A DNA stretch of 64,000 bases from Legionella worsleiensis (GCF_001467535.1 NZ_LNZC01000027.1:294948-358947), one strand, 5' to 3'. Positions 17,814 to 26,745 are shown, numbered from the stretch's first letter. Translations and numbers: made by a program. Notes: a model not told the origin generated them from the sequence alone.

Positions 17814-18209
17814 ATGGATAATTTAGTTTCACAAATGATTCATGATGCTCATGAATCACTAAAAAACGCTTATGCGCCCTACTCAAAATACCACGTAGGA
17901 TGCTGTATTTGTACGATTGATGATAAATTGTACACTGGCGTTAATGTAGAAAACGGCTCTTATGGATTAACCATTTGTGCTGAAGGATCCGCCATTTGTA
18001 ATATGATAACCGCAGGAGATCGTCTGATTAAAAAAGTAGTCATCCTGTCTTCTGATAATTTATTGTGTCCACCATGCGGTGCATGCAGACAAAGAATCCA
18101 TGAATTTTCTACGCCTGACACCATGATTTATTTATGCAATAAAGACTCAATACTTTGTGAGATGACGATCAACGAATTAATACCCTTAGCTTTTGATATT
18201 AAACCTTAA
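17814..18209 (+). CDS. cdd: Cytidine deaminase
   Basis: 131 residues from the ATG at 17814, chosen over a GTG at 17808 because GAGAG is then five bases away. Small tetrameric-type enzyme: NVENGSYGLTICAEGSAI carries the first zinc ligand (CAE) with the catalytic glutamate, and CPPCGACRQRIHEF gives the other two cysteines. It deaminates cytidine and deoxycytidine to uridine nucleosides. First gene of a salvage operon with the phosphorylase and deoC. Confidence 0.92.
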   Translation: MDNLVSQMIHDAHESLKNAYAPYSKYHVGCCICTIDDKLYTGVNVENGSYGLTICAEGSAICNMITAGDRLIKKVVILSSDNLLCPPCGACRQRIHEFSTPDTMIYLCNKDSILCEMTINELIPLAFDIKP

Positions 18210-18221
18210 TTGGACAATAGA

Positions 18222-19058
18222 ATGACACAATCAGTAATGAACAAAAAACTTCCTTATTTAGCCTCAGATTGCATTCAACGATTAGCACCTGAATTCAAAC
18301 CCACCATAGGAATCATTCTGGGATCAGGATTAGGTCAGTTTGCCGAAGAGCTTGATGATGCCATAGTGATTGACTACCAGGATATTCCTGGTTTTCCAAA
18401 TACAACCGTTCAAGGCCATGGTGGTAAATTAATATTAGGCTATTGCGGTGGGGTTCCCGTTGCGTGTCTCCAGGGACGAGCACATACTTACGAAGGTATA
18501 GAACACTACGAAACAGTGAAAACATACGTCCGCACTCTGAAATTATTAGGATGCAGCCATTTTATTGCTACTAACGCCTCTGGTTCACTAAGAGAAGAAG
18601 TAGGCCCTGGTGAATTGATGTTAATTACCGATCATATCAATCTGCAACCCAGCAACCCACTGATAGGCCCTAATGATGAAGAATTTGGCCCAAGGTTTTA
18701 TCCTCTGGATAATGCGTACGACATAGACATGCAAAAAGGATTGTTAAAGACAGCCCAAGATCATGCGATTGCTTTGAATCAAGGAGTTTATATTTCGGTG
18801 TTGGGTCCTCACTATGAAACTGCCGCAGAAATAAGGGCGTTTAAAATATTAGGCGCTGATGCGGTGGGAATGTCTACCGTTCCTGAGGTACTCGTTGCCA
18901 ATCATTGTGGCATGAAAGTAGCGGTTATTGCGATGATAACCAATTACGCCACCGGTCTTGCCACCACAAGCCACAATCATCAGGCTGTGGTTGAAATGGC
19001 TTCTAATGCTGCCGTAAAACTTAATACCCTCTTAAAACATTACATTATGGGCTTATAA
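18222..19058 (+). CDS. Purine nucleoside phosphorylase (trimeric PNP class)
   Basis: 278 residues from the ATG at 18222, with GGA seven bases upstream; the TTG at 18210 is an alternative. Motifs of the human-type PNP/MTAP family are clear: GIILGSGLGQFAEEL, PGFPNTTVQGHGGKL, CLQGRAHTYEGIEHYE, TNASGSL, LGPHYETAAEIRAFKILG and DAVGMSTVPE. It cleaves purine (deoxy)nucleosides with phosphate, giving (deoxy)ribose-1-phosphate. The stop overlaps the deoC start (TAATG). It belongs to the punA/xapA type rather than hexameric deoD. Confidence 0.92.
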   Translation: MTQSVMNKKLPYLASDCIQRLAPEFKPTIGIILGSGLGQFAEELDDAIVIDYQDIPGFPNTTVQGHGGKLILGYCGGVPVACLQGRAHTYEGIEHYETVKTYVRTLKLLGCSHFIATNASGSLREEVGPGELMLITDHINLQPSNPLIGPNDEEFGPRFYPLDNAYDIDMQKGLLKTAQDHAIALNQGVYISVLGPHYETAAEIRAFKILGADAVGMSTVPEVLVANHCGMKVAVIAMITNYATGLATTSHNHQAVVEMASNAAVKLNTLLKHYIMGL

Positions 19059-19825
19059 TGTTTTTGGAAAAACAATTAAACGACATGCTAGAAGAGCTCC
19101 TGACCTCGCAGGCATCAGGAGCTGTAACTAAGGATCAACTCATTCATTGTCTGGATTTAACTCTGTTAGAGATTGATGCCACACAAGAGTCCCTAAATTT
19201 ACTGCAAGACCGAGCTATAGCTCATCAAGTAGCTGCCGTTTGCGTTTTACCTAATCAATTATCCACATTTATTTTGCCAAGCTCGACTCATTTAGCAACA
19301 GTAATTAATTTCCCACACGGTACTGACGATTTGTCTGCTTCTCTTGCTGAGGTAAATCATGCAGTTACACTGGGGGCTGAGGAAATTGATTTTGTTCTAC
19401 CTTACAATGATTATTTAACGGGTAACAGAAAACTCGCTTTAAATCAATGTGATGCGATTATTAAGGCGTGTCAAAAAAAAGGGATAATCATAAAAATTAT
19501 TTTGGAAACAGGCGCATTTCCTGACTTGGAATCTATTTATAATGTCAGCAAAGAACTGATAGCAATGGGTGCAAATTTTATTAAAACCTCAACGGGTAAA
19601 ATAGCTCAAGGAGCAACGCTCCCGGCTGTTTTTACCATTTTGAGTGCACTTAAAGAATCTCAAGGAAATGATTGCGGCATAAAAATCTCTGGTGGAGTGA
19701 AAAAAACACAACAGGCGTTAAACTTTGCTTACCTTGCAGAGTTGATGCTGAATAAGCCAATAAATAGCAACTGGTTTCGCATTGGCGCCAGCTCTCTACT
19801 CGACGAGTTATTACAAAACACGTAA
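19058..19825 (+). CDS. deoC: Deoxyribose-phosphate aldolase
   Basis: 255 residues, TIM barrel. The Schiff-base lysine lies in GANFIKTSTGKIAQGATL and the second active lysine in CGIKISGGVKK; CLDLTLLEIDAT (N-terminus) and EIDFVLPYNDYL match the longer gammaproteobacterial DeoC group. It splits deoxyribose-5-phosphate to acetaldehyde and glyceraldehyde-3-phosphate, completing the catabolism that starts with the two preceding genes. The ATG overlaps the phosphorylase stop. Confidence 0.93.
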   Translation: MFLEKQLNDMLEELLTSQASGAVTKDQLIHCLDLTLLEIDATQESLNLLQDRAIAHQVAAVCVLPNQLSTFILPSSTHLATVINFPHGTDDLSASLAEVNHAVTLGAEEIDFVLPYNDYLTGNRKLALNQCDAIIKACQKKGIIIKIILETGAFPDLESIYNVSKELIAMGANFIKTSTGKIAQGATLPAVFTILSALKESQGNDCGIKISGGVKKTQQALNFAYLAELMLNKPINSNWFRIGASSLLDELLQNT

Positions 19826-19960
19826 CTTATTTCAGGCCACATCAATACAAAATGAGGGTCGACCGGGATCCTGACGAAAAGAATCGTTTTTTTTGTTTTT
19901 GATTCAATCGCTGGATCCTTTGGAAGGCTGAAGAGCACAGCGACTGAATTTCTATCCCCT

Positions 19961-21439
19961 TTAAAAATCTCGAATACAACGAACCGGTTTGGATCCATTC
20001 TTATCTGAAGGACCGAAATTACCACTCGGAATATCTACACTATAAGCATTAGTAGCTGCAAACCATTGTGTTGAACTCCAGTAAGATGTAGAACTGAATG
20101 CACCGAAGGCACAAGGATAGGAGGACCCGGGGCACAGAGCGAAAATTACGGCTTGAAGCTCATTTTTTGCCGGCAAATACCAATCTGCGCTGATAGCTCT
20201 GCAACGGTAAGCAGCACAATTAGTCGTTTGATTTGTACAAGCTGAATTAACGACAATGGCATTGGTGTTACTAACGCCATCATCATCGCTCATTGCACCA
20301 GGAATGTCAGCTTTGCTGGGAAAAGTCCATTCACTGGTAAACTCAGATCCAGCATCAATCACGACCTTGCCATTAGCCCCACTTTTCTGGAACACCAACC
20401 CACCGAGATGCGAAAAAGAAATCAATGTCGTTGGACTATTACCTGTATTGCTGCCACTAATAGTAATGGTACAAGGCGCATATGGTGTTGTTGTAGTAAG
20501 TGCCAACTGACAGTTTGCTCCTGGTGCTATGCTGGTACAATTTGAAGCGTCTACAGACAAATTTGGGCAGGAGACTTTATCACTGACAGTAATATTATTA
20601 GCATTGAAAATACTGTCTGAATCGTTAGTAACCTCTAAGTTCAATGTAGTCACCCCGTCAGTCGAGACAATTCGGCTTTGCTGTACAGGTCCAGTAATGC
20701 TAATCAGTGGTTGATCTGTTACAGCAGCATATACATTAGCCGTATTGGTATTGTTACCTTTAACTGGAATTATAGTCGGACCTTCTTGAGCTGTCGAAGC
20801 AAATGTAATCGTACAGTTTGCACCAATTGAAAGGCTGCTTCCACAGGTTGTACTTTGAATACTAATGCCGCTCCCGCTGGGGATAGTCGCAATCACGTTA
20901 TTTGCCGAAGCTGAGGAACTTGCCTCATTGGTGACTGTTACGGTTTTTGTTGAATTTTCAGCAATCAGTAAAATAAATGGGTTAACAGTAATTGTCACTC
21001 CAACAGTAGGGTTCGTTAAAGTAATATTTAAATTATCAGGGGCACTTGGTCTGTAACATTGATTAGGATTAGGAGTTCCATTTGAATTGGCTTCACATAA
21101 AATAGGACCTGTATGCACACCTTCTTTTAGTAACTGATTGCCAGTAACCGCAAGTATTAACGAGCAACTGCTACCAGGCTGACCGTAGGGAGTCAACCGA
21201 CAAGGAAATGATTGTCCAACTCCAGTGATAGGCTGAATCACCAACCATTTTGATTTGCGGGACTGGTTTTGAACTGAGTATACAACAGTAGCAGTTTGGC
21301 TTGAATTTATCGAGACTTTCGGCGGATAGTTTGGATTTGGGGTGAAAGTCCATAAAGGATAAGCGGCGGATGCAGTTGAGATAATGCAGAAGGCACTTAA
21401 TCCAACACTAAGTTTACGTATGAATTGTGTTAATTTCAT
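19961..21439 (-). CDS. Secreted DUF1566 (Lcl C-terminal-type) repeat protein
   Basis: 492 residues from the ATG at 21439 (AGGG eight bases upstream); the open frame reaches further back only because it fuses with a decayed porin-like gene. A signal peptide ends at STASA-A near residue 25. The middle consists of repeated Ig-like modules with SIGANCTITFAS / SIAPGANCQLAL type blocks and TVTNEASSSAS / LEVTNDSDSIF. The last 140 residues are a DUF1566 domain (GLVFQKSG..., ADWYLPAKNEL, YWSSTQWFA, VRCIRDF) as found at the C-terminus of the L. pneumophila collagen-like adhesin Lcl. Probably cell-surface; ligand unknown. Confidence 0.75.
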   Translation of the reverse strand: MKLTQFIRKLSVGLSAFCIISTASAAYPLWTFTPNPNYPPKVSINSSQTATVVYSVQNQSRKSKWLVIQPITGVGQSFPCRLTPYGQPGSSCSLILAVTGNQLLKEGVHTGPILCEANSNGTPNPNQCYRPSAPDNLNITLTNPTVGVTITVNPFILLIAENSTKTVTVTNEASSSASANNVIATIPSGSGISIQSTTCGSSLSIGANCTITFASTAQEGPTIIPVKGNNTNTANVYAAVTDQPLISITGPVQQSRIVSTDGVTTLNLEVTNDSDSIFNANNITVSDKVSCPNLSVDASNCTSIAPGANCQLALTTTTPYAPCTITISGSNTGNSPTTLISFSHLGGLVFQKSGANGKVVIDAGSEFTSEWTFPSKADIPGAMSDDDGVSNTNAIVVNSACTNQTTNCAAYRCRAISADWYLPAKNELQAVIFALCPGSSYPCAFGAFSSTSYWSSTQWFAATNAYSVDIPSGNFGPSDKNGSKPVRCIRDF

Positions 21440-21445
21440 TTTCAT

Positions 21446-22099
21446 ATCCCTATGAGCAGTAAGTGAGTTAAATAAAATACCGTTGGTATCAAGGTGATCA
21501 AGCCCTATGCCATTATTTAACGTTTGTTCTGCTGCATGCCCAAGTTGGCTTTTACCCCAATCGGCAAATTCATAACCAACTTCCACTTGCCAGTGTTTGT
21601 TTAGCGTTTTTTGTACACCAGCACTTAACGTATAGGTAAATGCGGTTTGAGTGTGTGATGCAAAGTTGGGGTTAACGATAGCTTCATAAATGAGCGGAGG
21701 GTTCTGAAAAGAATGAACATAATTAAACCCAAAACCCAGACTAGCACTTATCCATGGCATGAGTCAATATCCTTTATCCATTTGTATTTTACACTTCGCA
21801 GTAATATGACTGTGTTGTATTTTGTGACAATAACCATGATTAGCAAACCGTGGATCTGCGTCATCCCAGATCTGACCTGAAAGAGAGGCATTGCCAGTTG
21901 CTGCGACTGCAAAACCTAATTGAGTTTGCATTGTTGTCGACAGTTTTTTTTCACACCAATAAACAACTCTCCATTGGCTAAAGTCTTGGTTGATTGATGC
22001 GCTGCATAGGTCTTTTCTATTTTAGGCGTCAGATAAAAAGATTGGGGGTTTACTCGCCTGATATAAAACTAGTCCCACACCGAGCGTGCTCACCCATTG
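21446..22099 (-). pseudogene. Decayed outer-membrane beta-barrel protein gene
   Basis: Minus-strand fragments of one Legionella outer-membrane protein family appear in successive frames: QWVSTLGVGLVLYQ, SFYLTPKIEKTYAAHQSTKT with LANGELFIGVKK, then after a frameshift in an A8 tract LSTTMQTQLGFAVAATGNAS, SGQIWDDADPRFANHGY, an in-frame TGA where GYWL is expected (about 21767), MPWISASLGFGFNYVHSFQN, TYTLSAGVQKTLN and VGYEFADWGKSQLGHA. The end (TNGILFN then LTY out of frame) needs one more base. The signal peptide is missing, replaced by the recombinase fragment. This is clearly dead. Confidence 0.75.
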
Positions 22100-22101
22100 T
22101 C

Positions 22102-22254
22102 TCAGGCATGTGCAATACCGGCTTTAACTCGTTCCCGTAAAATTTCTTGCTCAAATTCAGCCAAGATTGCCAGTAAACCAGCCATAACTCTTCCCGTTGC
22201 CGAAGTTAAATCTAAACCCAATGAATTAACCGAAGATGGTCTTGAGGTTACTGA
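22102..22254 (-). pseudogene. Serine recombinase (resolvase/invertase) fragment
   Basis: On the minus strand the frame ending at the TGA at 22102-22104 reads DLTSATGRVMAGLLAILAEF then EQEILRERVKAGIAHA, the end of the catalytic domain of a Pin/Tn3-type serine recombinase. The N-terminal catalytic serine region and the C-terminal helix-turn-helix are absent. It abuts the truncated beta-barrel pseudogene, so it looks like the scar of a lost mobile element. Confidence 0.7.
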
Positions 22255-22505
22255 AAATATGCGAAATGTCTATACCCTATCATGGTCGGCATATAAATAG
22301 ATATGATGTATTTCCGTTGAGCATGGATAGAGACAAATTGAGGGTTGAATACAAACTGAACTAAAATAGCGTATTAAACCGGCCTTTTCTTCAGAATTCT
22401 GGCCGCCCCTCAAAATAGTTTAGATAAAAAACAAGTTAATTTTTAATGTAAACTCAGCTAGAATGACCTTGATTTTTATCAATAACGATTGGAGTTTAAA
22501 TTACC

Positions 22506-22907
22506 ATGAAAACCAGCAACGTATTTAAATCCATTTTAGTCATTCTATTTGGCCTTGTATTAACAAGCTGCGCTAAAGATCTGCCTCCAGGTGATTATGA
22601 TGCGAGTGAAATCGGTAAGATTAAGAAAGTAATACCGGGAACAATAATCTCCAAAAGAGCGGTCAATCTTCGCCGTCAAAATACCGACAACACCAATACA
22701 TCATTCAAAAATAATGCTGAAGGAAGTTTTATAGATGGGGGATTCAATCAGACACGTGGAGTTGAATACGTGATCAAACTAAACTCAGGTTCGATTATTT
22801 CTGTAGTTCAATCTGAAGATTTAAAACTAAAAAACAAACAAAAAATTCTTGTTATTTACGGCCGACATACACGTGTAGTTGCTGATAACGGCAGTGATGT
22901 GTTTTAA
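22506..22907 (+). CDS. SlyB/Pcp-like outer-membrane lipoprotein
   Basis: 133 residues. A lipoprotein signal peptide ends in the lipobox LTSC with the modified cysteine at residue 22. The mature part has IGKIKKVIPGTIISKRAVNL and the C-terminal block EYVIKLNSGSIISVVQSEDL, which resemble the YMD-repeat end of the SlyB/PcP family; the central glycine zipper of SlyB is weak here. ATG with an upstream GGAG. Probably an outer-membrane lipoprotein of unknown function. Confidence 0.7.
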   Translation: MKTSNVFKSILVILFGLVLTSCAKDLPPGDYDASEIGKIKKVIPGTIISKRAVNLRRQNTDNTNTSFKNNAEGSFIDGGFNQTRGVEYVIKLNSGSIISVVQSEDLKLKNKQKILVIYGRHTRVVADNGSDVF

Positions 22908-22916
22908 AAAGATTAA

Positions 22917-22944
22917 AGGGTTTTGTTCCAGGCAACAAAACCCT
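22917..22944. terminator. Bidirectional terminator hairpin between lipoprotein gene and ubiA
   Basis: AGGGTTTTGTT (22917-22927) pairs perfectly with AACAAAACCCT (22934-22944), loop of six, between two convergent genes. On the minus strand a T-rich stretch follows. Confidence 0.65.
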
Positions 22945-22959
22945 GCTGCATGTGCTACT

Positions 22960-23805
22960 TTAAAAGGCCAGGCTTAGTGCCATCCACATTACTGCACCAT
23001 AATAACTACTCATTAAAAAAGCTTTAAAGCAATTTTGTGGATTTCTGTTATGTATAAGCTTCATTTGCCACAACAGTATTCCAGCGCCCATCCCCCAAAA
23101 CACATAAAATCCATAACTGACTCCACGTGCATAAGCCCAAAAAAACCAGAGCAAATGAAGAGAAAATAACAACAATCCTATGATCAAGCGATCATAATCA
23201 GCAAAATAGATGGCAGTCGATTTAATCCCAACTTTTAAATCATCCTCTTTGTCTGTCATTGCATACATGGTGTCATAGGCAACTATCCATGCAAAATTTA
23301 TAATTAACAAAATAACTAAATCACAATTCATTGGCACGTAAGATGCGACATACGCCATGGGTATTCCCATGGAAAATGCTAACCCCAGAATGATTTGTGG
23401 TGTATTTAAAAATCGTTTACAAAAAGGATACAAAAATGTAATGACTAATGAAATCAAAGCTAAGTAAAAGCAGTCATGAGGCAAATAAATTAATACAATT
23501 AAAGAAGCAAACAACAAAAACCCCAGGATAAGAAACGCCTCGGTGAGACCTACTTCACCAGAAGTTAAGGGACGTAGTTTTGTTCGTGCAACGTGACGAT
23601 CAACATTTCGGTCTGCAATATCATTAATAACACATCCCGCTGAGCGCATTAAAAGTGTACCCATAAAAAATAAAACAAGTAACCTGAGTTCCGGAATCCC
23701 GTGATTAGCTACCCACAAAGCCCATGCGGTGGGATACCACAAAAGTAAAATTCCTACCGGTTTATCAAGACGAGTCAGTCTGTAGAAGGCGCTCCAATTT
23801 ATCAT
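22960..23805 (-). CDS. ubiA: 4-hydroxybenzoate octaprenyltransferase
   Basis: 281 residues with about eight membrane helices. The prenyl-diphosphate/Mg motif NDIADRNVDRHVARTKLRPL is near residue 60 and the second Asp motif DTMYAMTDKEDDLKVGIKST near 185. It attaches the polyprenyl tail to 4-hydroxybenzoate in ubiquinone synthesis at the inner membrane. It overlaps ubiC by four bases, so the first two dedicated steps of the pathway are coupled. Confidence 0.94.
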   Translation of the reverse strand: MINWSAFYRLTRLDKPVGILLLWYPTAWALWVANHGIPELRLLVLFFMGTLLMRSAGCVINDIADRNVDRHVARTKLRPLTSGEVGLTEAFLILGFLLFASLIVLIYLPHDCFYLALISLVITFLYPFCKRFLNTPQIILGLAFSMGIPMAYVASYVPMNCDLVILLIINFAWIVAYDTMYAMTDKEDDLKVGIKSTAIYFADYDRLIIGLLLFSLHLLWFFWAYARGVSYGFYVFWGMGAGILLWQMKLIHNRNPQNCFKAFLMSSYYGAVMWMALSLAF

Positions 23806-24338
23806 GGAATATTCTCTAATGGGGGCAATAGAATTTCGAGCAAATAAAAACTATGGGATTGTTCTATACTGTATTCGGCTAATCGAACCCACAAAGTACC
23901 GTTTACTGAATGAACATATTTTTTTACCCACTGATATTCAATGCACTCGGAATTTACAGGATAACAATACCGATTAATTCTTTGCACACGCGGCTCATCA
24001 AAGATTAAATTTCGGATTGATTCATTATTCAGTCTGTTAAAAAATGCTTCATTGGCATGATAACAGTGTTGAGGAATAATCGTTCGAGCATACCAATACT
24101 CAATACCGTTATTTTTCATCACTATTTCTCTAACAAACACCCAACTATCGTGAATTTGCAGGACATATTTAGTCCACCAATCAGCCAAAATCCAGTTCTG
24201 AAAAAGAAGTTCCAATTGCGCTGAGCCCGTGGAGGAAATAAGCTTGGCCGTTAGTGATTCTTCATATTCCAACCACTCTTTAAGCGTCAAAGGCATTATG
24301 GAATAATCCGTATATAGAGGTTGATTATTGATGTACAT
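23802..24338 (-). CDS. ubiC: Chorismate--pyruvate lyase
   Basis: 178 residues, the right size for UbiC. Recognisable parts are LKEWLEYEESLTAKLI, WVFVREIVMKNNGIEYWYAR (reduced here to its core REIVM...ARTIIP), and LWVRLAEYSIEQSHSFYLLE near the C-terminus, which resembles RRSxFxxxxxPLLVxExFL of the family. It splits chorismate to 4-hydroxybenzoate and pyruvate. The assignment rests largely on overlap with ubiA; the sequence is divergent from E. coli UbiC. Confidence 0.82.
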   Translation of the reverse strand: MYINNQPLYTDYSIMPLTLKEWLEYEESLTAKLISSTGSAQLELLFQNWILADWWTKYVLQIHDSWVFVREIVMKNNGIEYWYARTIIPQHCYHANEAFFNRLNNESIRNLIFDEPRVQRINRYCYPVNSECIEYQWVKKYVHSVNGTLWVRLAEYSIEQSHSFYLLEILLPPLENIP

Positions 24339-24457
24339 AGAAACTTATTCGAATGAACTCATCCATTGAATGGTACAAAAATAACGAAATAAGAACAAGT
24401 AATTTCCATAATCAACGCTCAATTATCTGGTTTTAATACATGTCTCAATAACTGCGA

Positions 24458-25882
24458 TCAGGCAGAAACGCTCGATGCGGCATGAGAAGACTCCGCATGA
24501 CTGCATTCAAACTCATTAACCTCTGAAAATGCCTGGCTAAAAAAACCGGAAGATGAAGGGCGAACTTTTTTTAATTCAAAACCAAAAAGTTCCGCAGGCT
24601 TTACATAGTGTAGTGCATTTTTGGCCGAAGAACTTTCATTAAAAACAAACAGCAATCTGTCCTCATCAATGCGTGCAAAATCAGTCAACGCCATCCCATT
24701 TTTTAGCAAAAAAATAAAAAATTGACATTGATCACTCATGATTTTTAACTTCATAACGGTCATACCCGGCATTTTTCGAAAAGATGCCAAAGAACAACCG
24801 TGTTTTTGAAGAATATGCTCAAATCGTAGCTCTTGATAATAAATAGGATTTATTCCTAAAGGACTATTGAGTTGATGTTCCACCTTTTTTACAGGAAAAT
24901 CACTGGATAGTTTTTTTGCTATTACCAGATTAAGTTCTGGGCTGTATATTTTTTTTATGACACCATCTGTTTGCTCTGAACGATCATCATCAAGATGATA
25001 CCAATCATGAATTAATTGCTGAGGAGTATTTCCTTGAAGCCCACAGTCAAGTAAGTTTTTCTCCTTTTCATCAGGAGTATAAGAACGAATAGTTAGCGCT
25101 GATATTTTGGCGCTATTTTTATGATGATACTTTAAATCGTAATGATCCTTTGAAAATTCTATCTCACATCTCCCGTTCAGGGTTTTTCCCTTACCCTGCA
25201 TTGTCAAGTTTTCTGAATAGCGAAATCGTGCTTTGGGAGCTGGTGGAGGATTATGGTTTATCCCCATGATTTGATCTAAAGTTACAAGCTTTAACACGCC
25301 GTATAAATCAGTCTCTGCCAGTAAATCAGGGTTCATGTTTTTTATTTGCTGCAAAGTAGCTCCGTGTTGCATTAATACATTGAATTTATGTTCATATTTT
25401 ACAAGCAACGCTATTCTACTCTCGCTAAAATGATATTCATCTCGTAACATCTTTACTGTAACATGATGCGCTGCAAGGCAACCAACAAAACGTACTTCAT
25501 CAAAATAACAAGAATATTCTTTAAACAGTTTCTTATTGCCCAAAATACTTGTTGCATAATGAAATAATTTGAAACTCTCTGCAAGGGAACCGCTGGAAGT
25601 AAATACAAAGGCAAGTTGTTTGTCTGTGGCGTATTTAATAATCATCCCTGGAGCTGTTTTCATATGCCAATCATGGACTAGCGTTTCATCTTCTCCCTGA
25701 TTTGCTTCTTGATAAAGAGATAATGATTTTAGTTTTTTAAGTTTATAAAATGAAAATACGGCATTTAAAATTGTTCCATCCTTTTTAACTATTTTAATTT
25801 TGATGCGTTTATCCTTTTGCACCACATCATCATCAAACTCATACCTATCGATATCAGTAACTACTTCATCATCATCCATCAT
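24458..25882 (-). CDS. Unknown acidic 474-residue protein, effector candidate
   Basis: The ATG at 25882 has AGGGA eight bases upstream. The N-terminus is very acidic (DDDEVVTDIDRYEFDDD). Two similar short segments, NVLMQHGATLQQIKNMNPDL and HILQKHGCSLASFRKMPG, suggest an internal repeat of a helix pair, and a third, FLLKNGMALTDFARIDEDRL, fits the same pattern. No signal peptide, no TM, no catalytic motif that I recognise. The C-terminus is small-residue rich (SHAESSHAASS), like many Dot/Icm secretion signals. Isolated between ubiC and the MITE. Translocation is inference. Confidence 0.6.
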   Translation of the reverse strand: MMDDDEVVTDIDRYEFDDDVVQKDKRIKIKIVKKDGTILNAVFSFYKLKKLKSLSLYQEANQGEDETLVHDWHMKTAPGMIIKYATDKQLAFVFTSSGSLAESFKLFHYATSILGNKKLFKEYSCYFDEVRFVGCLAAHHVTVKMLRDEYHFSESRIALLVKYEHKFNVLMQHGATLQQIKNMNPDLLAETDLYGVLKLVTLDQIMGINHNPPPAPKARFRYSENLTMQGKGKTLNGRCEIEFSKDHYDLKYHHKNSAKISALTIRSYTPDEKEKNLLDCGLQGNTPQQLIHDWYHLDDDRSEQTDGVIKKIYSPELNLVIAKKLSSDFPVKKVEHQLNSPLGINPIYYQELRFEHILQKHGCSLASFRKMPGMTVMKLKIMSDQCQFFIFLLKNGMALTDFARIDEDRLLFVFNESSSAKNALHYVKPAELFGFELKKVRPSSSGFFSQAFSEVNEFECSHAESSHAASSVSA

Positions 25883-25932
25883 GTTAAAAATCCCTTTAAC
25901 TCAGCCAAAGCGTACATGATACATCAACTTGT

Positions 25933-26126
25933 GGGTACTCGACAGGGCAAGCGCATCTAAATTATGAACATAAATCTCCACCCTTTTGCCTACGTCCTGC
26001 GTTTTATACGCAGGATCCATGCGATCTTAGTACAGGCAAAGATCTGGATTCTGCGCATAAAGCGCAGAACGTAGGCGTCTTGGTCTTAGATAATACGTAT
26101 AGATGCGTTTACCCTGGGGTACTCGA
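25933..26126. mobile_element. MITE copy 1 (174 bp) with 10-bp target duplication
   Basis: The element spans 25943-26116. It starts CAGGGCAAGCGCATCTAAA and ends in the near-perfect inverse (TATAGATGCGTTTACCCTG), and is flanked by a perfect 10-bp direct repeat GGGTACTCGA at 25933-25942 and 26117-26126. Two internal hairpins (CCTGCGTTTTATACGCAGG and TCTGCGCATAAAGCGCAGA) make the whole element foldable. No coding capacity. A second copy is at 60426-60599, same length, about 95% identical. It fills the 374-bp gap between the acidic protein gene and fimT. Confidence 0.85.
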
Positions 26127-26256
26127 TAATATTTTGACATATTTTGCAAAAGGTAAATTAAACATCACAGCGTACCACTTTTTACTATGCTCAGAATGAG
26201 GACATTCCTTTACAGACCCAGCCACTAGGGTATTTATTGGAGATTTCATTTCGCTT

Positions 26257-26733
26257 TCAATCGAGATGTTCAACTCGTACTCTGCCTAATCGGTTGACAA
26301 TAAGCTTGATTTTTTCTGAGGTACGAATATTGGATAAAGTAAACGTCCCATTGCTTATTCCGTGAGCGGTATCAGGAGCTAAAATTATTTTATGAGTTGA
26401 ATTAACGCCTATCCAATCGACAGTCCAATAATGATAATTCCATTGCCACTGGTACAGGACTTCTTCCTTAGTCGTATTTTTATTAAATTGAGTCAGAACA
26501 ATCCCTTTGGACCAGCCTGAGGAAGCGTCCAGGGGGGCAAGAGAAACAGAATGTCCAAGATTTATGGCCTGGATCTTGGCATATTGAATAATCGATTTAA
26601 TTTGGTCTGTTAATGTTTGTTGTTCATTTTTACTGATCAGTTGACTTGACGTGCCAAAACTGATTAACGCTAATCCAACCATCACTATCAAAATAATAGA
26701 GAGCTCGATTAAAGTAAAACCCTTAATTTTCAT
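26257..26733 (-). CDS. fimT: Type IV pilin-like protein FimT (DNA uptake)
   Basis: 158 residues. The class III prepilin signal KGFTLIEL (residues 4-11, cleavage after Gly5) is followed by one hydrophobic helix, then a GspH/FimT-type domain. The C-terminus carries GRVR (150-153), matching the GRxR motif reported for FimT minor pilins that bind DNA in natural transformation, including in L. pneumophila. Processed by prepilin peptidase and acts in the competence pilus. Only 12 bases separate it from the upstream HolD-like gene. Confidence 0.85.
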   Translation of the reverse strand: MKIKGFTLIELSIILIVMVGLALISFGTSSQLISKNEQQTLTDQIKSIIQYAKIQAINLGHSVSLAPLDASSGWSKGIVLTQFNKNTTKEEVLYQWQWNYHYWTVDWIGVNSTHKIILAPDTAHGISNGTFTLSNIRTSEKIKLIVNRLGRVRVEHLD

Positions 26734-26745
26734 AAGATAAATCAG

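Noticed and set aside
21446-21760. Continuous minus-strand frame that would extend the DUF1566 protein by about 100 residues
   Set aside because: The extra part is the end of a beta-barrel protein family with a frameshift at its own C-terminus. The real protein has its own signal peptide and ribosome binding site at 21439.
22097-22300. Plus-strand open frame of 67 codons
   Set aside because: It is antisense to the serine-recombinase fragment, whose reverse-strand translation matches the family.
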